Positions 55,722-64,000 of a stretch of DNA of 64,000 nucleotides are shown one piece after another (position 1 is the first letter of the stretch; every line of letters begins with the position of its first letter). Below the pieces are notes generated by a model. The model did no database searches. It saw nothing but the letters and a program-made list of their open reading frames with translations, and was not told the DNA's origin. Source of the stretch: Puccinia triticina (lineage: Eukaryota > Basidiomycota > Pucciniomycetes > Pucciniales > Pucciniaceae); the NCBI RefSeq assembly GCF_026914185.1, contig NC_070563.1:1240001-1304000 (forward strand). The letters run 5' to 3'. The position numbers and the translations under genes were made by a program.

Positions 55722-58700
55722 ATGATGTCAACCGAGGAGCATTCAAAGAAGCCCACGCACCTTGCAAACCTTCCGTCATATTTGCGGCCAGATTACGGTC
55801 AAGCGGCGGACGAGACATCAGATCGTGCAAATGAACGTCAGATTGACGGGGTGGGGACAGTTGAGACCGGGAACAACTCGCATCGTGATGAGGATGAAAC
55901 AGAACATCAGCCTGATTCATTTCATGCAACACCCCACCTGCATGAAGTTTATATGGAGGCCGTGGAGTATCAGGATGATCGGTCGAATACCGGTGAGAGC
56001 AACAGCGAGGACGAGCTCCTGAACATGCGGGAGGTGATCGACATCTTCCAGCCGGCCAGTCAGGTGAACAAGGGGATGGAGGAGGAAGATGAAGGGGGCA
56101 AAGGCGAGGAGGAAGAACCCGAAGTCGAAGATCAAGGGTGGTACCCATTTGCGGGGTTGGCGGTAAGCGTTGCAAAATCCACCCAAGTCCGGTCACTTGG
56201 GGTCAACAAAATGCTGATACAGGGTTTAATTTGATTTGCGCGGCGCAGCAACTGGTCTCAATCCTTCTTACCGGCTACATGCATACCATCCTTTCGCGCA
56301 TGCAATTTGACAAGGTCTGCTCACTTGCTGAGCTCTGCGGATTAGAACTCCGTTGTTGGACTTCTGTCTGGCGGGCTAAGGCCAAGCTTAGAGACATGCT
56401 CAACATGAATCCCAATCAAAGAGAAAGTGTCTTTAAGAATCAATGCTATTCCCTGAGTGTACAGAAGCTTATTACCCTAGTGAGTGTGAAATCTGCTAAG
56501 TATACTGCATTAGATTCAATTAAAAACCTCACTTTGTTGAAAAAGTTGGATTCTCTTCTGTGCAGGATTTGGCAAACCCATATGTTTCCCCTCACTTGGA
56601 TTTTTACCCTGTAGATTCAGGTGGGAAAAATATATACAAATTGTCCCAGAGTTACAAGTGGCGTGAGGACCTTCCTTGGGAATATCGTGCACAAATGGTG
56701 GCCATAAACAAAAAGCATTATTACATCTATGAGCCATGTCAGTTACACTCAGGGGAGTTGGTGGTACCTATCTTCTTTTACCAACAAGAAGATAAAATGT
56801 ATGCCAAGTGTGCCAAACTGAAGCATGATGGTTTGCCTCATGAGCCAAAATTCAAGATGATTATACCTAAAAACCTGCCATATAAATCACCAAAGTTGCT
56901 TTCCATTGCTTGTGAAGAATTTTCATTGAATTATTTTGAGATCTGCATGTGGGGTGACGAACCATTGTCATCGGTGTGCAAAAACACAATATGGGGTGAG
57001 CTTCTCTTTTCACATGGGGGGTTTGGGGCAAAAATTAGTGGCAGAATTGTTAATGTTTTTCTTTTGGATTGTTTTCAGAGGAGGATCATGGATCTTTCAC
57101 TCCCATTTCTTTACCAAATGACTGGCGGGAGAAGTCTGGTAATAGGATTATTAGACATGTTCCAATTGCCCTTTACTGTGATGATACATCAGGAAACCAA
57201 TCCAAAAAGTGGAATAAGCACATCAGTTATTATTTCACACTTGCAGGTCTTCCTCCCAAGTTGTCAAATCAACAGTATAACTGTCATTTCCTCTCAACGT
57301 CAAACACAGCTGGTCCGTTGGAATTGGCTGATCAAATAGTGGATGAACTGAAGTGAGATGTCTGATTTACAACACACAGTAGAATTAAGAAATAAAATAA
57401 CTGAACTGTACTTCTTTTCTTCAGTGATATGACTTTAAATGGATGTGTGGCATTTGACTGTGAATTGCAGCAAGAGGTTTGTGTTACCACGGTGGTTCTT
57501 TGCTTCCTAGGCGACTCCCCAATGCATGCAGAGATCACCAATACTCCTCTCCCAGGCGCTGCATTGAACCCCTGCCGCATCTGCCATTTGGGAGTGGAAA
57601 AGAGGAGTGATAAATCAGGAGAAGATTATATTTATCAGTTCTTGGGAATGGACTCTTTGGGTAACAGGGTACGCGGTTGCTTGATGCATTTTGTAAAGAT
57701 AGGTTAAAAAGCTTACCTATCATTACTTCTTCAGGATGTGGTGGATTACAGATCTTGGAGTGAGACTATTGAGCGCTCATATGAACTGTGGGAAACAGCA
57801 GTAAATTCTTCCAGAGATGCATATATAACTGAATCCAAAGCTTTAGGAGTCCAAGATGCGATAAACAAGGCATTTGTAGATATGCTGAAAGATAGGAAAA
57901 AGGCTGCTGAAGTTGGGAAGATCATGGCTCTAGCGGAGCATCAGAAACACAAACTTTTCAACCCATTTCTGCGCCTTCTGGGTAAGAAATAATAGATTTC
58001 TCATTCATCTGATCTTACCCAACATAAAATTGACAGTTTCTTTACCCAGGTTTTGATGGATGCCAAGATGCACCTGTTGAAATTTTGCATGTCATACTCT
58101 TGGGTATCATCAAATACATCGCCATAGATTTCCTCAGCAACACTATCAAACCCCGTCAGGTCAATGATCTCCTTGGAGCATGGCAATCATTTATCACTGA
58201 TTCACTTGACCTACCAGTCATAAATGCAGCATACTTGTATAAACATCACAAAAGCATGGTTGGGAAAGACTTCAAGATTATACTTCAATGTGCTCCTTTT
58301 GTTTTCTTTCAGTTTATGGATGAACAGCAAAAAGACTTATGGAGTGCACTGTGCAGGATGGCCCCCTATGTGTTCCAGACACACATTTCCAATATGGATG
58401 TTTACCTCAAGGAAATGGAGATGTTGGTTGATCACTTATTATTACAGCTCATGAAGTGCAATTCAAGATGGGTAAACAAACCAAAATTCCACATGTTGAT
58501 ACACCTGGTACAGTCAATTGCACGGTTTGGTCCAGCCAGCCTTTTTGCAACCGAAAAGTTTGAGAGCTTCAACAGCATACTCAGAAATGCTTCAATACAC
58601 TCAAATAGACAGCATCCTGGAAGAGATTTGGCAATATCATTCAGTAATTTCCAATGTCTGAGGGCAATTTTGTCTGGTGCTTATCTCTGGGATCATGTGA

Positions 58701-60318
58701 AAAAATTTTATTATCAAGCATCCGCACAATTGAAAAAAATATTTCACATTGAAGATGTACAATGTTCCATGGGTTATGTTCATTCAAGTATTCATGGTTC
58801 AGGAAATCAGTTCCCAGAAATTACTAAAGCAAAACTTCCCAATTTGGATAGAGTACCAGTTCCCAAAGATGTTAGTGATAAATATCCCAACCATGAGATC
58901 ACACAACAATGCTGCATGAATTTGGATGATAAAAGAAGTGTACGTAAAGGGTATTTTGTATTTCTGAAGCACCCACGGAGCAACTCTGCAATAATTGGCC
59001 AAATTCATTCAATCTGGAGAGTCACCTCAAGAAATTTTGGCCGTAAGAAAACTACCTACTGCATGCAAGTTAATGAGTTTGAACTATCAAACATCTCTAA
59101 TTACTACCAAATGAGGATCATTAAGAGGACAAATAAACACCATGTGTGTTCACCTGGGGTATGTGAATTTTGTGTGCAGTATCAATTTGAAAGTAAAATT
59201 AAAACTTATCCATCCATCTGATACATTAATTACAGGATATAATTTTTTGCCTCAATGTGCAGCACAACTGCCATGATGGTGGATGCCAGGTTAAATTGAG
59301 TTCAAGGCCTGTGAATGATACCCATGAGGGCAATCTTGCAAGATACATGGTGGAACACAACCCAACAGATTCTTTCATTCTGAATACATGCTCCTTTCAT
59401 GCCTCAGAGGCCCACAGAAGAATTGCAGGAGTGCCACTTGAGCCAGTCCCTGGCAGAGAATTTGGACAAGCCATCAAAAAAGGAATTGAAAAATGGAAAT
59501 CAGAAAAAAATCTACCAGACCGAGAAGAAAGTTTTTTCCATCAACACCGGCATCTTGAATCCACCAGGAGCTCTGTTCAACCCCAAACTCCTCATAGGGG
59601 TAGGAGAAATTCTGTGCAATCTGTCCAACTCCACCAAAATATTCAGAGGAGCAGAAGCAATTCTGTACAATCCATTCAACAATCCCCCAACATATTTAAC
59701 CAGTTCAATCCAGACCGACACACTTCTTTACCTACAGAATCAAGGCATGCAAGGCATGATCTCTATACTATGCCATCAGGAGGAACTGTTGTCAATCCCT
59801 TTCCGGATTCTTCAACAATACATTCAAGTCTCCGGATCCCTTCAGAAGCAACATCTGGCCCTCCAACAATGCCTGGCCCAGCAAGCAGAAGCATTTACCG
59901 TCACCCATCAACATGTGGAACCGTAGACCACACTATGGACCATTCCATCTACCAATCCTCTTCCAGAAACCCATCAAGAGGTAGAGATCCAATTTATACA
60001 TCAAACACAATGGGTGTATTACATGCCTCCCCAGCAGGCAAAACTTTTGGAAATCCATTCTACCAGCCTCAAACAACGTATGCATCAAACCCATTGGGTG
60101 GATACAATGCTCCTCCAGGGGGTAGTACCACAGGAAATTCAATGTACCGATCTTCATCCAGAAGTTCAATTGGGGTGGGGCAACCAATATATTCACCAAG
60201 CTCAATGAGTGGATTACATGCCCCCGCAGGGGGTAGTACCACAGGAAATTCAATGTACCGATCTTCATCAAGAAGTTCAATGGGGTGGGGCAACAAATTT
60301 ATTCACCAAGTTCAATGA
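55722..60318 (+). CDS. Large CACTA/TNP2-like element protein, 1352 residues, C-terminus truncated
   Basis: Eight exons join in phase: 55722-56162, 56249-56479, 56566-56995, 57079-57352, 57425-57668, 57735-57981, 58050-59158, 59236-60318. The start is acidic. Conserved blocks are LLTGYMHTILSRMQFD, NPYVSPHLDFYPVD, RHVPIALYCDDTSGNQSKKWN, YFTLAGLPPKLSNQQYNCHF, FLGDSPMHAEITNTP, CRICHLG, PVEILHVILLGIIKYIA, CAPFVFFQF, KPKFHMLIHL and a late NCHDGGCQVK. This set is common in basidiomycete elements; nuclease function is inferred from repetition and context. The C-terminal 37-residue repeats lose one base near 60272, which moves the end into another frame. Confidence 0.75.
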
Positions 60319-60345
60319 GTGGATTACATGCACCCCCAGCGGGTA
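60121..60345 (+). repeat. 111-bp (37-codon) coding repeat with a one-base loss
   Basis: GGTAGTACC recurs at 60121, 60232 and (as GGTAGCACC) 60342: spacings of 111 and 110. The second unit reads CAATGGGG where the first has CAATTGGGG. The original frame continues at 60285-60494 to PSSSRH and a stop. Confidence 0.85.
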
Positions 60346-60494
60346 GCACCAGAGGAGGTTCAATGTACCGTTCTCCATCCGCAATCTCACTTGGGGCAGG
60401 GCAAGCAATGCATGAACAAAACCCATATGATCATTTGTATGACCCCAGAGCAGGTGGTCCTGCAGGAGATTATCCCTCCTCATCCAGGCACTGA

Positions 60495-61920
60495 TTGTCA
60501 AATAGTATTATTTCATACAGGGAATAAGCATGACCAAAAAACTCACAAATATAAAACTCAATCATTTCAGTCATCAATAAGTATTTTTCATCTGTATGTG
60601 TGGCACTGGAAAAAAAAACAATTAAAAAAACAAATCCTTTTTGTTGGTTTTGAACTGTTGAGTGAGTATAGATTCATATATTTACTTGAGATAAGATTGA
60701 AGGAGCAAAAACATGTTACAATCAAGTTGTATTTTTTGCATATTTGTTTCAGTCATTGGCCATTTTTTTATATGTTGTAGAAAAAAAACATAAATAAAAA
60801 AAAATCTCAGAATAAAGAAATTATTACATTGAAACAATTGTTTGAGGGTTGAGAGTGAGAAAGAGCTATGTCAGATAAGGGGGAGGTCATCGGTATCAGA
60901 CCAGCTATCTTCACTTGAGCTGCCCAAACCATTGGTGATTACCAAGCTCCGGTTACAGGAACAAGATCAAAAGGTCATTGGCGAGCAGTATGTCAAGCTG
61001 TCCAGAAGCCACCCTCAACTCCGGAGACTCGTAAGAAGAGATCTCGGACGCCTTCACCTCCGCTAGAAAATGACGCCCCTGGTCAAAAAAAGCAGGACGG
61101 TCGAGTCGCACACTGGTGATTGTCCGTCAGAGGAGGATATCTTTCCACATTGCCCAAAGGCCGGAAAGTTCGGAATGTTGCTCACCAGGCAGCGGCTAGC
61201 CGCAAGTCAGTTGGATACGCGGAGAAGTCTGACAGCCAGTTCTTCCATGAATTTGAGTCTGGGGAGTGCAATGAGATGGACTACACGTGGGACGAGACGC
61301 AACAGCCAAAGATAAATTTTGACGAGGCCGGAAACAGTAGATGCAAAGAAGAAAAAAAATACTGTTCAGCCTAAATTATTGAGTCCTATCGGGGGGTTGA
61401 GGAAGAAGCTCCCAACAGAAAAACTTACAAATGCTTCATTGGGGCATCCCAAGTGGTGGGGAGAGGGGTCTTGAGGCGGAAGCGATTGGTGATTCTTGGC
61501 CGGCTCCGATGGCTTGGTTGGCATAATGTGGGAGGGTTGGGGGGAAGATGGCGAGACGAGATGAGGATGTGGGTGAGGATGTGGGTGGATGGTGAGTCGA
61601 TGAGGTGGTGAGTGGTGAGTCGATGAGGTGGTGAGGCAAGATGAGTTGAGGGGAAGCCAATTTTGGTTGCCCATCCTTGCCGATGTGCTGACCGATAGTG
61701 GTTCTTGACTGCATATTGCCGCTGTGCCCGACGGCGGATGTGTAGTCATCTTCATTTGCCGGCTGTTTGACCCAGGTAAGATATGTTAACTTGGCTGAAG
61801 TCGAGTGAAGTGAGGTGCCGGCGGGCGCGCTGTCAGTTTGCTGGCAATTTGACGGCGCACAGGTCAAATTGCCAATTGTTTGTCTTGCGCGGCAATTTGC
61901 CAAGCAAAACCTTAATCCGC
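60495..61920. other. 3' part of the two-gene element, mostly non-coding
   Basis: Holds AT-rich text to about 60840, then short plus-strand coding-like pieces (about 60900-61070 with KKRSRTPSPP in one frame; 61120-61374 with KSDSQFFHEFESG) in shifting frames, and from 61440 to 61800 GGTGAGT-type repeats reading as Pro/His/Ser-rich on the minus strand. These may be remnants of a third gene; nothing is intact. Confidence 0.4.
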
Positions 61921-61941
61921 GCAACTGCCGTGTAGATAAAT

Positions 61942-63599
61942 ATGTCGAACAACCTTGATCAGCTATCTGCAAGCATGAAAGATGCGACCGCATCATCCCC
62001 AAGCAAGGACATAGATCTATCCGCCCGCTTAACCCGCTCCCAAGTCAACGACCCAGCAGGTAAAGCCACTACCGGCACAAACCTAATCCCAAACCCCGCG
62101 GTAGCTGCCTCCTCGACCCTACAACCCACAGCTTCAGCCGCTACGGCAAAGGCGACAGCCCAGAAGAAGACCAAGGTTTCGAAGACGGCCGCAAAAACAG
62201 TCGCAACAAACCCAAATCCCAAAGAAGCCACGGCAGCAGGGAAGGAACCAAGCGACCCGCAAACCAAGAAGCTCTCAGCAGCGATCGGAGCGAAAAACAG
62301 TATGTACATCATCCAGATCTTGAACATCGTGTCATTAAACTGACAAGGTTCTGAAGTCGTCGACGTCGACAAAATCCAAGAAGTAGGCACCGAAGCAGCA
62401 AAAAGAACCGAGGGCCCGTTAGACGCCGTTGATCAAGCTCAATGGGCAAAGGACGAGATCATAGCTTCCATGCTCGAATCGGCCATGAAAGCGGCGAAAG
62501 AAGGGAATCAAGAGAAGTTGGATATGTACTTTGGGATTTACAAATTGATGAGATTGAAGTAAGCCCACAGCCGATAATTCCGGAAACCGTAGAGAGACCT
62601 AACTAACATCCATGTAAAGCCAAACGGTGACCGTTCCAGCACTAGTGATGCGCAACAAAACAGAGAAGTCAAACACCAACCTGCCGATCAAGAGGACTCT
62701 TGTACCCAACCCTTTCCCAACCCCAGAGGGTCGCCAGAACACATTGGAGGGCGACACCAATTTTCACTGGGGAAACACGAATTCCCATGAGGACGTGGGG
62801 TTTACCCCATACTTCGAGCAAAACTTGCTCGAGTTGAAAGGGCCGTTGCCCCTGACTATCTTCAATAAAGCCTGGCAAGACGCAGCTCTCCAGTACCACA
62901 CCAAGAAACGGCCGAAAAACGACGACAACTCCACAGAGAGAGGCATGCGGTACACCGGCTACCCGTACCCCAGCGAGTGGCTAATGAGCTATAGCGATTG
63001 GAGTCTGAATTACGCGGAATTCCTTGTAAGTCGTCGCTCACACCAAACTGCTAATTCAATTCATACGGAATATACGGAAGCTGAGAAATTCCAAAACCTT
63101 GCAGATAACAATGCGCGACATCTATTGATATAAGACGTTAGGCCAGTGGATTGTCCTCTACAAGTCCAACGCGGATAAGATCATCCGGAAAGACGGATTC
63201 ATGGTAGCTTTGCGCTACGACATCCGCATACGAGCAAACGCTTTTGCCCACCGAGTGGTCAGAGACGGAGTCTTGTCCTTCTCGGACATATCCATATTCA
63301 GACAAGACGTATACGACACCGCATACGGAGAGGCGAGACGCTTTGATGAACTTTTGTTCAGAGACTCTAATCCATATGCCGTTGGGGGGGCCCAATTCAA
63401 CTGGGACCCCCACACAGGTTTAAACCCGGGCAAACGGATCACCGGACAGCAAGCGAACCCTTGGTTGGCGCCACCAGCCCCCACAATCAGCCAGTCACAA
63501 AGCGTCATAAGTACTCACCCTAACCCCAACAACCTCCCAGCCAAACCGAAAGAAAGCAGGTCAAAGGTGAAAGAATTCAGAAAACTAGAAGGCAGATGA
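61942..63599 (+). pseudogene. Gag-like retroelement protein with one in-frame stop
   Basis: Four exons: 61942-62299, 62348-62558, 62620-63025, 63105-63599, all in phase. The start is Ala/Lys-rich. Conserved blocks are GFTPYFEQNLLELKGPLPL, TIFNKAWQDAALQYH, YTGYPYPSEWLMSY, FMVALRYDIRIRANAFAHRV, SDISIFRQDVYD and NPYAVGGAQFNWDP. I recognise this as a gag-type protein repeated in rust genomes, perhaps from a tyrosine-recombinase retroelement; no polymerase is visible here. A TGA at 63126-63128 interrupts MRDIY-x-YKTLGQWI. The ATG lies eight bases from the end of the inserted two-gene element. Confidence 0.6.
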
Positions 63600-64000
63600 A
63601 ATCTGCTAGCTATTGGTTATTTAATAATAATAATAAAGACAAATCTTCTTGAGGTAGATGAGACTAGTTAAGAGTTTTATATTTTTTATTCGCTAATACC
63701 GTACAAGATTCAAGCAAATCTTTTGGCTTCTTCTTTGAGATTGATAGCACCAGGTGAGGTTATACGAGTTATCAACTTCTTGTTGATTTCGATTTTTGAT
63801 AGTTTTGATCTGGTGGTTGATGTCAAGAGAAATTGGTTAGATTCTTGTTGACCGTCAATCAGGTTTAGAACCATTAACTCACCTTGAGTTCGATGGTTCT
63901 CGATCTTCACTATCAATGACATCATAGTCATTGATCATTGAGCATACTGCTCTTTTGCCAATCGGCTGTTCCATCACGGAACAGTTCGAATCTGCACATG
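63600..64000. other. Right edge of the window, no recognised gene
   Basis: AT-rich. A small palindrome CTGTTCCATCACGGAACAG lies at 63966-63984. The sequence runs off the window. Confidence 0.4.

Larger units (their letters stand above)
51745..61932. mobile_element. 10.2-kb two-gene DNA element with CACGGCAGTTGC ends
   Basis: Inverted ends CACGGCAGTTGC (51745-51756) and GCAACTGCCGTG (61921-61932) are flanked by TA. Subterminal regions share TTTGACGG, GTCAAATTGCC and GGCAATTTGCC words (51780-52030, 61830-61910). Inside are two divergent multi-exon genes. CAC ends, subterminal repeats and the TNP2-like companion protein suggest a CACTA-related element, but I did not find a classic CACTA terminus. 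Confidence 0.65.

Noticed and set aside
12131..63128. TGA used as a sense codon in this organism
   Set aside because: The intact genes show no in-frame TGA, gag and other element frames end in TGA, and the element stops also include TAA and TAG; mutation is simpler.

Overview
The window looks like a transposon-dense chromosome segment of a basidiomycete fungus, most likely a rust (Pucciniales). The evidence is eukaryotic genes with many short GT-AG introns, small secreted cysteine-rich proteins, and a transposon mix (KDZ, Ty3, PIF/Harbinger with a Myb/SANT partner, hAT, CACTA-like) typical of expanded rust genomes. The species call is inference; the intron structures and element termini were read directly from the sequence.

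Layout. 1-2399 (minus): start and most of a KIN4-like protein kinase, running off the left edge. 3101-4575 (minus): an intact nine-exon DUF4336 gene. 5234-5948 and 9605-10367 (minus): two intact four-exon paralogues encoding small secreted cysteine-rich proteins, separated by miniature transposons, a tRNA-like sequence and a 900-bp CACTG-ended element. 11126-19198: a complete KDZ DNA transposon (199-bp inverted ends, 8-bp target duplication) with a decayed transposase and a decayed second gene on the opposite strand. 19741-20945: a 41-bp satellite folding back on itself. 24283-38254: a PIF/Harbinger element whose Myb/SANT gene is split by a Ty3 retrotransposon (25072-35537). 38405-47132: a transposase pseudogene with a zinc finger and a ubiquitin-hydrolase-like tail, itself hit by a solo LTR (39989-40648) and a hAT element (41202-45012). 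48273-49832 (minus): an intact gene for a 429-residue secreted protein. 51745-61932: a two-gene element with short inverted ends, carrying a 744-bp foldback insertion. 61942-63599: a gag-like retroelement gene with one stop.

How it fits together. Apparently intact host-type genes are the kinase, the DUF4336 gene, the two small secreted proteins and the 429-residue secreted protein. Nearly all the rest is nested mobile DNA. The nesting gives a relative order: Ty3 is younger than Harbinger; the solo LTR and hAT are younger than the zinc-finger transposase; the foldback element is younger than the two-gene element, which is probably younger than the gag-like retroelement. The retained LTR halves of the Ty3 element are identical by eye over 625 bp, yet its pol already carries stops. 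Across all families the premature stops are mostly TGA, as expected if CGA codons decay by C-to-T change.

The most notable signals are the secreted-protein pair, the Ty3 element (a U UUU UUA -1 slip site, a second polypurine tract inside pol and an antisense spliced gene before its 3' LTR), the foldback satellite, and the divergent two-gene element.
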